In this document: positions 8,900 to 15,764 of the stretch, in pieces
Layout: every line of letters starts with the position of its first letter
Position numbering within the stretch: the first letter of the stretch is position 1
Assembly: GCF_014645735.1 (NCBI RefSeq)
Contig: NZ_BMMH01000021.1
Coordinates: forward strand, 20,733 to 84,732
Direction of reading: 5' to 3'
From: Nocardia jinanensis
GTDB taxonomy: Bacteria; Actinomycetota; Actinomycetes; Mycobacteriales; Mycobacteriaceae
DNA: 64,000 bases
Position numbers and translations under genes: made by a program
Notes under the pieces: model-generated
What the model was told of the DNA's origin: nothing
What the model saw: only the letters and a program-made list of their open reading frames with translations
Databases searched by the model: none

Positions 8900-9838
8900 A
8901 TGGAGATGGTCGCGAATCCGGTGGAGCGGGTGTCCGTCCTGGTGCAGGAGCCGCCCGCCCAGCACTCCTGGATGCCGGTGAGTCCGTGCGGGACCGGCTG
9001 TGTGCAGCAGCGTCCCGAGATAGGTGTCGCGCGGGCCGGGCTCCGGGCGATGGGCGCCCTCTCGGTGCTGTTCGCCTATCCCTTTGTGCATATCGTCACA
9101 CCGGCGTCGCGGCGCTCGGGGGTCCAGCGCCGGTTCGCCCGGACTCTGCTGCGTGCCTGTGGTATCCGGTTGCGGGTGGTGGACCGGCGCACGGGAGCCG
9201 CGGCGATCGGGCCGCGGTACGCCGGCCCGGGCACCGGGGTGCTCGTCGCCTGTGGGCATATCGGGTGGGCGGATATCGTCGTGCTCGCCTCGGTGCAGCC
9301 GCTCGCGTTCGTGGCGCGAGCTGATCTGATCGATTGGCCGGTGCTCGGGAAACTCGCGCGGGTGATGCGGGTCGTCCCGATCGAACGGGAGCGGCTGCGG
9401 CGCCTGCCGGATGTGGTGGAGCAGATCGGGCAACGGCTCGCCGCAGGCGAACGGATCGGGTTCTTCCCGGAGGGCACCACGTGGTGTGGTCGTGCTTACG
9501 GGACGTTGCGGCCCGCGCTGTTCCAGGCCGCCGTGGACAGCGCGGTCCCGGTGCAGCCGGTCCGGCTGCGGTACCTGGACGGGCACGGTAATCGGTCCAC
9601 CGTCCCGGGTTTCGTCGGGGACGACACGCTCATCGATTCGATCGTGCGAGTCTTGCGCGCGCGAAATCTGACCGCCGAGGTCGTTCTCGCGCCGGTTGAG
9701 CCGGCCGGTACCGATCGCAAGGATCTGGCTCGGCGTTGTGAGCGAGCGGTTCGCGCGGAGGAACTCTCCGATGCCGCGCATGCCGTGCTCGCCGCGGCGG
9801 GCCGGCAACTGACGAAAGCGGCGGTGGAAGCAGTCTGA
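8900..9838 (+). CDS. 1-acyl-glycerol-phosphate-type acyltransferase (PlsC/OlsA-like)
   Basis: The 312-residue protein has the PlsC signature: the catalytic HX4D box as GHIGWAD (near residue 115) and the substrate motif FFPEGTTW (near 190), with a hydrophobic stretch at 50-75 for membrane association. It should transfer a fatty acyl group to a lyso-lipid. It starts at ATG 8900, four bases after the GNAT stop, with a weak GAGGTG site, so the two are one operon and probably act in sequence on the same aminolipid. An alternative ATG lies at 8906. A hairpin terminator follows at 9852. Confidence 0.8.
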   Translation: MEMVANPVERVSVLVQEPPAQHSWMPVSPCGTGCVQQRPEIGVARAGLRAMGALSVLFAYPFVHIVTPASRRSGVQRRFARTLLRACGIRLRVVDRRTGAAAIGPRYAGPGTGVLVACGHIGWADIVVLASVQPLAFVARADLIDWPVLGKLARVMRVVPIERERLRRLPDVVEQIGQRLAAGERIGFFPEGTTWCGRAYGTLRPALFQAAVDSAVPVQPVRLRYLDGHGNRSTVPGFVGDDTLIDSIVRVLRARNLTAEVVLAPVEPAGTDRKDLARRCERAVRAEELSDAAHAVLAAAGRQLTKAAVEAV

Positions 9839-9851
9839 TCGGAGCGGATCG

Positions 9852-9880
9852 CGGCCGAGCCCACCGAGTGGGCTCGGCCG
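9852..9880 (+). terminator. hairpin terminator after the acyltransferase pair
   Basis: A 12-bp perfect stem (9852-9863 with 9869-9880), loop ccgag, followed by ttctgcagtt. It lies 14 bases after the stop codon. Confidence 0.8.
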
Positions 9881-9945
9881 TTCTGCAGTTCGATAGCGAC
9901 TCGCTGGCCTATGTACCGCTACTCAACGGCTACTTGTTTGCCGTA

Positions 9946-10515
9946 TCAGCGAGCGCTGCCCGTCCCGGGAAGCCCCGGAATGCCCGGCAGTGCGAAGGGG
10001 AGTTGCGGCAATACCGGCAATTGGACCTGCGGCAGAAGGCTCGGCGGGGGCGGCGGGATATACGGGTTGGGCACGTTCCAGTTCGGCGGCGCGCCCCCGC
10101 CGCCGCGAGGGTTCTCGTGGTCCCAATCGGCGGGCTGGTCGTAATCGCGGCCCCGGTTGTTGTGGGAGTCGCGGTCGGGGTACTGGTTGTCGCCGCTGTT
10201 GAGGTGGTCCTCCCAGCCGTCGTAATCCTGCCGGTGGTGGTCCTTGTAGCCGTAATGACCGTTGTCGTCCCAGCCGAAATCGTCGTCGTCGTTGTCCCAG
10301 GCGTGGTGGTCGTTGTCGTTGCGGCCGCTGTCGTTCCAGTTGCTGCTATCGCCGAAGCTGTCGCTGGAATCGTGGGAATCGCTGACCTGGACCGCCGCGG
10401 CCGGACCGGCGAGGGCGGGGCCGGCGGTGACCGCCAGTGGCGCGAGGGTGATGACTGCGAGCGCGGCGATCCGCGCCGCGAGACGGCGGGCGCGCTGTTC
10501 GTGGTTTCGGTTCAT
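9946..10515 (-). CDS. secreted Asp/Asn/His-rich low-complexity protein
   Basis: The 189-residue protein has a Sec signal peptide (arginine-rich n-region, then AALAVITLAPLAVTAGPALA, cleavage before GPAAAV). Residues about 45-130 are dominated by Asp, Asn, Ser, His, Gly and Tyr (for example DDDDFGWDDNGHYGYKDHHR), and the C-terminal 50 residues are Pro/Leu-rich (PPPPPSLLPQVQLPVLPQLP). Acidic-histidine-rich stretches of this kind can bind divalent metal or stay disordered; no enzyme motif is visible. ATG 10515 has GAGGA eight bases upstream. It is divergent from the peptide-gene leader at 10694, and dyads lie at 10571-10622. Confidence 0.78.
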   Translation of the reverse strand: MNRNHEQRARRLAARIAALAVITLAPLAVTAGPALAGPAAAVQVSDSHDSSDSFGDSSNWNDSGRNDNDHHAWDNDDDDFGWDDNGHYGYKDHHRQDYDGWEDHLNSGDNQYPDRDSHNNRGRDYDQPADWDHENPRGGGGAPPNWNVPNPYIPPPPPSLLPQVQLPVLPQLPFALPGIPGLPGTGSAR

Positions 10516-10570
10516 CGGTGGTCCTCACTCGGTCACACCCCCGATCGGGTCTTCCGGGGTGCTCGCACTG

Positions 10571-10622
10571 CTTGAAGTGCTTTATTGATACATCAATCAC
10601 CGTACCGCTGAATAACGGTACG
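10571..10622. promoter_or_regulatory. cluster of dyads upstream of the secreted protein
   Basis: Three inverted repeats lie in 60 bases: gcact-gcttga-agtgc (10565-10580), ttgat-ac-atcaa (10584-10595) and cgtaccg-N8-cggtacg (10601-10622). The last has the size and symmetry of a TetR-type operator. They sit 55-110 bases upstream of the secreted protein start. Confidence 0.5.
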
Positions 10623-10746
10623 TTCAATAGGTGGGTGTCAAGTGGGGTGATCGGCGTGCCGAATCGGGCCCGCCGTGACACGATCGAGAGCGGTCCGGTC
10701 GCGGCCCGAACGTCCACCGGGGCGCACGGCGGCGGTAGAGGGGACT

Positions 10747-11001
10747 ACGGTGGTGACGAACACCGTCGAGCAGCCGTTCGGCTGCCGAATCCGATGGAAC
10801 CTCTTTCGAACTGCCGCAGTCCCTCGCCTCCGGGCCGACGGGAAGCTCCACTCGGCGGTCCGTCGCGGAGTGGTTCCGGGTTCGGATGGGTACTCCCGGA
10901 AGGCCCGGACCGCCGGTCGGACCAACCGCCGCGGGACGCGCATCTCGACCCTGCCTGCCGCGAATTCACCGGCAGCGCACACCGAAGATCGGAGCACGAA
11001 C
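10747..11001 (+). promoter_or_regulatory. long structured leader of peptide gene 1
   Basis: A candidate -10 element, TACGGT, at 10747-10752 would give a leader of about 240 bases. Two hairpins are visible: TTCCGGG/CCCGGAA at 10874-10880 and 10895-10901 with a 14-base loop, and CTGCCG/CGGCAG at 10955-10960 and 10970-10975, just before the ribosome-binding site GGAG at about 10991. Compared with copy 2, the first stem has two compensatory pair changes (T:A to C:G and C:G to T:A), while the loop start ttcggatgggta is invariant. This supports a functional RNA fold. Confidence 0.6.
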
Positions 11002-11148
11002 ATGCACGACGACAACACAGGACTGTTCAGTCACGTCCCCGCCGACCCCGAGCCGTACTCGATACCGGCCGATGCTCCGCAACCGGTCTTCCTGACCGCC
11101 GTGCCGGAGCAGGACTCGGCCGCGTCATCGGACGCGGGCCCCCGGTAA
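11002..11148 (+). CDS. 48-residue peptide, copy 1, unknown family
   Basis: The peptide starts MHDDNTGLFSHVPADPEPYS and contains the block IPADAPQPVFLTAVPE. ATG 11002 has GGAG eight bases upstream. It is 39/48 identical to the peptide at 12773; residues 7-36 differ at one position, while the last 12 residues vary most. It contains no cysteine and no signal peptide. The stop is two bases before the GTG of a PatA-like acyltransferase, so translation is probably coupled. A conserved front and variable tail resembles a leader/core precursor peptide, but a small regulatory or acyltransferase-partner protein is equally possible. I do not recognise a described family. Confidence 0.65.
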   Translation: MHDDNTGLFSHVPADPEPYSIPADAPQPVFLTAVPEQDSAASSDAGPR

Positions 11149-11150
11149 CG

Positions 11151-12014
11151 GTGTCCGGCCGGGCGCAGGACCTCGGTTACGCGGCGGGCTGGCGCCTGGT
11201 GCGTGCCCTGCCGCACCGATGGGCGGTCCGACTGTTCGATGCCGGTGCCGACCGCATCGCCCGGCGCGACGGCGGACCGACTCAGCTCCGGCGCAATCTC
11301 GCCCGGGTACTCGGGGTAGCCCCCGAAGAGGTTCCGCAGGAACTGATACAGGCGAGTCTGCGCTCGTACGCGAGATACTGGCGGGAGGCTTTCCGGCTGC
11401 CCTCCATGGATCCGCGGGAGCTGGCCGCCATCATCGAAGCGTCGGCCACCGGCCTGGACCGTATCCGCGAAGCGTCCGCCGCGGGTCGTGGCGCGGTGAT
11501 AGCCCTGCCGCACAGCGGGAACTGGGATCTCGCCGGAGTCTGGCTCGTGCAGCGGGTCGGTACGCCCACCGTCGTCGCCGAACGATTGCGGCCGGAGTCG
11601 CTGTTCCGCCGCTTCGTCCGGTTCCGGGAGGGTCTCGGCTTCGAGATCATCCCGCTCACCGGAGCCGAGACACCGCCGTACGAGCGGCTCAGCGACCGGC
11701 TCCGTGCGGGCGGACTGGTCTGCCTGCTCGGCGAACGGGATTTCTCCGGCCGGGGCGTGGCCGTCACGTTCTTCGGCGAAAAGACGCTGATGCCCGCCGG
11801 CCCGGCCCGGCTGGCTATCGAAACGGGTGCCCCGCTGCTGCCCGTACACTGCTGGTTCACCCCGGCCGGGTGGGGATTCTCGGTCGGGGAGCCGGTCGAC
11901 ACCTCCCACGGGGTCGAGGACGCCACCCAGACCCTGGCCGACCGGTTCGCCGCGGGTATCGCCGCCCACCCCGCCGACTGGCATATGCTGCAACGCCTCT
12001 GGCCGGGCGGGTGA
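11151..12014 (+). CDS. PatA/LpxL-type membrane acyltransferase
   Basis: The 287-residue protein resembles phosphatidylinositol mannoside acyltransferase (PatA) and HtrB/LpxL enzymes: YAAGWRLVRALPHRWA at the start, SYARYWREAFRLPS near 70, the catalytic HX4D box LPHSGNWDLAG near 120, GERDFSG near 195 and PVHCWF near 230. It should acylate a glycolipid at the cytoplasmic membrane face. The housekeeping PatA of actinobacteria normally sits with pgsA and pimA, so this is probably a specialised paralogue. The GTG at 11151 lies two bases after the 48-residue peptide stop, with no ribosome-binding site of its own, so expression should depend on translation of the peptide. Confidence 0.8.
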   Translation: MSGRAQDLGYAAGWRLVRALPHRWAVRLFDAGADRIARRDGGPTQLRRNLARVLGVAPEEVPQELIQASLRSYARYWREAFRLPSMDPRELAAIIEASATGLDRIREASAAGRGAVIALPHSGNWDLAGVWLVQRVGTPTVVAERLRPESLFRRFVRFREGLGFEIIPLTGAETPPYERLSDRLRAGGLVCLLGERDFSGRGVAVTFFGEKTLMPAGPARLAIETGAPLLPVHCWFTPAGWGFSVGEPVDTSHGVEDATQTLADRFAAGIAAHPADWHMLQRLWPGG

Positions 12015-12470
12015 AGGCGGTGGCGTCATCCGCACCGGACTGCGCGGGCGACGCGTTCGCGCACATCGAGCACATACGACCCAGGGGGTTAAGCGGTAAC
12101 TCGTGACGGCTGTCCTTTACCGGTTATGAAGTCGGTACAGCGTTTGCGCAGGTCACCATCGTTGCCCATCGTTTCCTGTGATTTCCCTATCTGCGCAGGT
12201 AGATGGCTATATTAGTGTTCCGACACTGCTTCTGTGTTCCCGTAACTTCCCGTGCTGGCCCGCGTGCAAATCGTAGAAAAATCGTAGAACCATGCGCCGG
12301 ACAACAGGCGAACCCGGCGGGGTATCCATGTGCCCGGCTGAGGCGAGTCTGCGGAGGAGGACCTGCCGTTCACAGGTGGCATGCGCTCGGTGTCCGTGAC
12401 CCGTACCGGAGGTTTCAGTCCGGCGTGATCGGTGCAGTGAAGCGGCGCGTGCGCCGCCGATGCGGTCGCG
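12015..12470. other. intergenic, AT-richer stretch with a 29-bp repeat
   Basis: No gene is recognised. Positions about 12105-12260 are less GC-rich than the flanks. The first copy of the 29-bp direct repeat lies at 12261-12289. The remainder up to 12470 has no usable start plus ribosome-binding site. Confidence 0.5.
12261..12289. repeat. 29-bp direct repeat, left copy
   Basis: The sequence begins cgcgtgcaaatcgtagaa and ends with a second aaatcgtagaa, so it contains two exact 11-bp units back to back. The identical 29 bases recur in the same orientation at 22965-22993, next to the cysteine desulfurase gene. The two copies bracket 10.7 kb of accessory DNA. Confidence 0.9.
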
Positions 12471-12919
12471 GACCGGATTGTCGACCGGGAGGCGTGCGGC
12501 AGGGGCGGATGGGGCTACGGTGGTGAGGAACACGGTCGAGTAGCCGATCGGCTGCCGAACCCGACAGGACCTCTTTCGAACTGCCGCAGTCTCGCTACCT
12601 CCGGGCGACGGGTTGCTCCACTCGGCAGTTCGGCGCGGAGCGGCCTCGGGTTCGGATGGGTATCCCCGAGAGGCCCGGACCGCCGGTCGGCCAGACCGCC
12701 ACGGGACGCGCATCTCGACCCTGCCTGCCGCGACTTTCACCGGCAGCGCACACCGAAGATCGGAGCACGAACATGTATGACGACAATGCTGGACTGTTCA
12801 GCCACGTCCCGGCCGAACCCGAGCCGTACTCGATACCGGCCGATGCTCCGCAACCTGTGTTCCTGACCGCGGTGCCCGAGCCGGACGCCGCCACCCGCCC
12901 GGACGCCGGTTCCAGGTAG
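12471..12919 (+). repeat. duplicated leader plus peptide gene, copy 2
   Basis: Counterpart of 10694-11148. It includes the TACGGT block at about 12525-12530, the shared ctctttcgaactgccgcagt segment, the compensated hairpin at 12645-12650/12665-12670 and the pre-start hairpin at 12725-12730/12741-12746. Similarity stops at the peptide stop codon; the acyltransferase gene is not duplicated. Confidence 0.85.
12773..12919 (+). CDS. 48-residue peptide, copy 2, unknown family
   Basis: Paralogue of the peptide at 11002 with the same length and the same core (GLFSHVPAEPEPYSIPADAP). It starts at ATG 12773 with the conserved GGAGCACGAAC spacing. Differences are concentrated in the last 12 residues (EPDAATRPDAGSR against EQDSAASSDAGPR). 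Here the gene is monocistronic: a strong terminator follows at 12967. This copy lies inside the 29-bp-repeat-bounded block while copy 1 lies outside it. Function unknown. Confidence 0.65.
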   Translation: MYDDNAGLFSHVPAEPEPYSIPADAPQPVFLTAVPEPDAATRPDAGSR

Positions 12920-12966
12920 GCCGGTTCCAGTCAGAGCCGGCGCGCTACTGGTTCGGCAGCAGAAAT

Positions 12967-13011
12967 AGCAGGTCAGGCCCGGTCTAAGACCGGGTCCGAC
13001 CTGCTTTTTTG
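12967..13011 (+). terminator. Rho-independent terminator of peptide gene 2
   Basis: An 18-base stem with one internal mismatch (12967-12984 with 12988-13005), loop taa, followed by a run of six or more T. This is the clearest U-tract terminator in the accessory block. Confidence 0.9.
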
Positions 13012-13196
13012 TGTCTGGCCCCGCGTTTCCCCCCCGTTTTGGTCCTAGTGTGCTTGCCTGCCCGGACCAAAGCGATCGCTCGGGTCCGGAACTCGGTGGG
13101 ATAAGCGCGTGAGTCTGCCTTTCGGTAAGGCTGTCAGTTAGCGACCGGAGTTGGGACCCAACCGGTGGGGCAGGTCAAAACATAGGCAACCGGAGA

Positions 13197-13430
13197 ATGC
13201 CCAGTCATCGTGGCGATGTACCCCTCGATGAACTCTCGGATCTGCACCGCCTCGACGAGAGGTTCGCCCGCGGCTACGAACTGCTCAACAGTGGCGACGG
13301 TTCTGTACCCGAGGTCGATATCGACGAGTTGCGCGCCCTGCATCCGGAATTGCTGGACCTCCGCACCTGGCTGCACCGCACCGCTGGACTGATCGGGTTC
13401 AAGCTGGCGGTTCCCGTTGAGCTGCGGTCA
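13197..13430 (+). pseudogene. possible gene fragment ending against the MerR gene
   Basis: The frame from ATG 13197 gives a protein-like sequence (LHRLDERFARGYELLNSGDG, then VDIDELRALHPELLDLRTWL) with high third-position GC for about 75 codons. It then runs into the antisense of the MerR gene (3' end 13399) and loses protein character. I read it as the surviving front or middle of a disrupted gene. The opposite strand is also open here, so strand choice is not secure. Confidence 0.3.
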
Positions 13431-13839
13431 TTTCGCGCAGGTACGGGCAATTCGCGGCCGGGTCGTCGTCCGGGCAGGCGAGGAGATGGTCGAGGTGCGC
13501 TTTGGCGGCGGCCAGCCGTTCCTGCTGCCGCTCGATCTCTTCGATCCGTTCGGTCACCGCCTGGCGCCAGGTGTGGCTCCCGGTGTCACCTGTCAGCACG
13601 GCGGCGATCTCGTCGAGGCTCAGCAGTCCGGTATCGCGCCAAATCTGGATGAGCCCGATTCGATGCAGTTCATCCGGCCCGTACCGGCGCCAGTTCGCCC
13701 GGCGTTCAGCCGGCCGGAACAGCCCGCGTTTCTCCCAGTAGCGCAGTGTCGAACCGGCCAGGCCGAAGCGGCGTGCCGCTGCGCCGATTCCGATGAGCTC
13801 CGAGTTGTCATCAGTGCGTGCGGGCGCTGTCTCGTTCAT
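13399..13839 (-). CDS. MerR-family transcriptional regulator
   Basis: The 146-residue protein has a typical MerR N-terminus (IGIGAAARRFGLAGSTLRYWEKRGLF, about residues 16-41, followed by RRYGPDELHRIGLI), then a coiled-coil dimerisation helix (ERIEEIERQQERLAAAKAHL). The C-terminus carries CPDDDPAANCPY, two cysteines that may bind an effector. ATG 13839 fits the family start. It is divergent from the ABC pair at 13953. Between them are a 5-2-5 dyad, cttga-ct-tcaag (13862-13873), a direct repeat gacttcaa (13865 and 13876) and an iron-box-like site. It probably regulates itself and the transporter. Confidence 0.82.
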   Translation of the reverse strand: MNETAPARTDDNSELIGIGAAARRFGLAGSTLRYWEKRGLFRPAERRANWRRYGPDELHRIGLIQIWRDTGLLSLDEIAAVLTGDTGSHTWRQAVTERIEEIERQQERLAAAKAHLDHLLACPDDDPAANCPYLREMTAAQREPPA

Positions 13840-13887
13840 CCCGGGTCCTGCTTTCCGGATCCTTGACTTCAAGCCGACTTCAAATGA

Positions 13888-13906
13888 TTCGGTAAGGCCA
13901 ACCTTA
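13888..13906 (+). promoter_or_regulatory. iron-box-like (IdeR/DtxR-type) site
   Basis: The 19-mer ttcggtaaggccaacctta matches the IdeR/DtxR consensus ttaggttaggctaacctaa at 15 of 19 positions by my hand alignment. It lies 46 bases before the first ABC gene. Iron-dependent repression of an iron-siderophore transporter is inferred. Confidence 0.6.
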
Positions 13907-13952
13907 GTGGGAATGCGGGCTCCGTGTTCCTTCCCGGCGACGAAGGATGTCG

Positions 13953-15764
13953 ATGACCGAAACAATGAGGACGCCTGTATCGAGTGCGGAGACCGTCCGG
14001 CAACGATCCGCGAAGCGGCAACCGCCGCGGCTGATCGGCGCCGATGCGCTCAGCACGCTCTTCCGGCCGGTGCGCGCGCACCTCATCGGGTGCGCGGTGC
14101 TCTCGGCCCTGGCTTCCGCCGCCGGTTTCGGTCCCTATATCGCGATTGCCGAGCTCGCGCGCGCCGCGCTGGCCGAGGGCAGCCTACCGGCGAGCACTGT
14201 CTGGGCGTGGGTCGCGTTCGGGGCCGGTGGCGCCGCCGCACGGTTGGTATTGGTCTTCGCCTCGTCGCGGCTCGGCCATTACGCCGATGCGGAAACTCTG
14301 CACCGGATCCGCACCCGGCTGGTCGCCCACCTCGGCGGGGTGCCGCTGGGCTGGTTCCGCTCGGCCGGCTCGGGGCAGATCAAGAAGGCGATGACCGATG
14401 ATCTGGAGACGATGCACCAGCTCATCGCGCACGCGCTCGGTGAGGTGGTCGGCGCGGCGGCGGCGATCGTGGTCGGGCTCGCATACCTGGCCTCGGTCGA
14501 CTGGCGGCTGATGCTGGTCACCGGGGGTGTCTTGGTGGTGACCGCGCTGGTCTACCGGATCGCCATGCGCTCGATGACCACGCATCTCACCAACCTGACC
14601 GAGGCCGAGGGCTGCATCAATGCGGCAAGTATCGAATACGCCGACGGGATCACGGTGGTCAAAACATTCGGCGCCGGTGGTGCGCTCCTGCGGCGTTTCG
14701 ACGACGCCGTGCGCGCGTATACCCAGGCGATGCGGGCCTGGGTGAACGAGGTCCGCTACAGCTCCACGATCGATCGGCTGCTCGCTTCCGAGATGAGCGT
14801 GCTCGGGGTCGTGCTGATCGTCGGGCTGGGCATGGTGGCGCGGGACGCGCTCACCATGGCAGATCTGCTGCCGTTCCTAGTCGTCGGCATCGGCCTGCCC
14901 ACATCGCTCACTCCCGCGATCCAGGGTTCGCAGGGTATCCGGCAGGGGCGGATGGCCGCGGGCAATATCGAACGCCTCCTGGCGCTTCCCGCGCTCCCGG
15001 AACCGGTGCGGCCGTGCCTCCCCGACGGGTACCGGATCGAATTCGACCGTGTCACTTTCTCCTACGACGGTAAGACCGATGCCGTGACCGGGTTCAGCGC
15101 GGTGTGTGAGCCGGGCACGGTGACCGCGCTCGTCGGTCCGTCCGGGTCGGGGAAGTCCACGGTAGCGAGCCTGCTGCCTCGGTTTCACGACGTCACGGAC
15201 GGTGCCATCAGAATCGGCGGCGCCGATATCCGTGCTATACCGTCGGCGGCGCTGTTGTCGTCGATGTCGCTGGTGTTCCAGGATGTCGTGCTGTTACGCG
15301 ACACCGTCGCCGCGAATATCCGGATCGGCCGGCCGGAGGCCACCGACTCCGACGTCCGGCGTGCCGCGAAGGCGGCCCAGATCCACGGTGTGATCGAACG
15401 GCTTCCTGCGGGCTACGACACCGTACTGGGCGACGGAACGGGCGGGCTCTCCGGCGGGGAGCGGCAGCGGGTCACCATCGCGCGAGCCATCCTGTGCGGC
15501 GCCCCGATCGTCGTACTGGACGAGGCCACCGCCGCCATCGACCCGGACAGCGAGGCCGCGGTCCAGCAGGCACTCGCCGAGCTGATGGTCGGCAAAACCG
15601 TGCTGGTGATCGCCCACCGGCTGTACACCATCGCCAGCGCCGACCAGATTCTCGTACTCGACCGAGGCGAGGTCGCCGAAGCCGGGACACACCACGAATT
15701 GCTTGCCCAAGGGGGACGTTACGCCCGTCTGTGGGTCGCTCAACACGAAGGAGTGCACGCGTGA
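13953..15764 (+). CDS. ABC transporter, fused membrane and ATPase domains (IrtA/YbtP-like)
   Basis: The 603-residue half-transporter has an exporter-type membrane domain with about six segments (residues 35-320) and an ATPase domain: Walker A GPSGSGKST (near 395), signature LSGGERQR, Walker B IVVLDEATAAID and the H-loop VIAHRL. ATG 13953 is chosen because GAAGGA lies six bases upstream; ATG 13947 is too close to it. It overlaps the next gene by four bases (GTGA), so the two should form a heterodimer. With an iron-box-like site upstream, the pair fits siderophore importers that use the exporter fold (IrtAB, YbtPQ). Neither subunit has the siderophore-reductase domain of IrtA. Export of another compound remains possible. 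Confidence 0.82.
   Translation: MTETMRTPVSSAETVRQRSAKRQPPRLIGADALSTLFRPVRAHLIGCAVLSALASAAGFGPYIAIAELARAALAEGSLPASTVWAWVAFGAGGAAARLVLVFASSRLGHYADAETLHRIRTRLVAHLGGVPLGWFRSAGSGQIKKAMTDDLETMHQLIAHALGEVVGAAAAIVVGLAYLASVDWRLMLVTGGVLVVTALVYRIAMRSMTTHLTNLTEAEGCINAASIEYADGITVVKTFGAGGALLRRFDDAVRAYTQAMRAWVNEVRYSSTIDRLLASEMSVLGVVLIVGLGMVARDALTMADLLPFLVVGIGLPTSLTPAIQGSQGIRQGRMAAGNIERLLALPALPEPVRPCLPDGYRIEFDRVTFSYDGKTDAVTGFSAVCEPGTVTALVGPSGSGKSTVASLLPRFHDVTDGAIRIGGADIRAIPSAALLSSMSLVFQDVVLLRDTVAANIRIGRPEATDSDVRRAAKAAQIHGVIERLPAGYDTVLGDGTGGLSGGERQRVTIARAILCGAPIVVLDEATAAIDPDSEAAVQQALAELMVGKTVLVIAHRLYTIASADQILVLDRGEVAEAGTHHELLAQGGRYARLWVAQHEGVHA

Larger units (their letters stand above)
10694..11148 (+). repeat. 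duplicated leader plus peptide gene, copy 1
   Basis: About 455 bases align with 12471-12919. Similarity is high from the TACGGT-containing block at about 10747 to the stop codon at 11148 and includes about 250 bases upstream of the peptide start that are not open in a shared frame. A one-base indel in the 10961-10970 region (cgaattcacc against cgactttcacc) confirms that the leader is not translated as a conserved protein. Confidence 0.85.

Noticed and set aside
10518..11150. N-terminal extension of the PatA-like acyltransferase
   Set aside because: The frame is open but crosses the conserved non-coding leader and the peptide gene; homology to PatA starts just after 11151.
13134..13376. 80-codon minus-strand frame before the MerR gene
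   Set aside because: It overlaps the more protein-like plus-strand fragment at 13197 and has no recognisable family or ribosome-binding site; left undecided rather than annotated.
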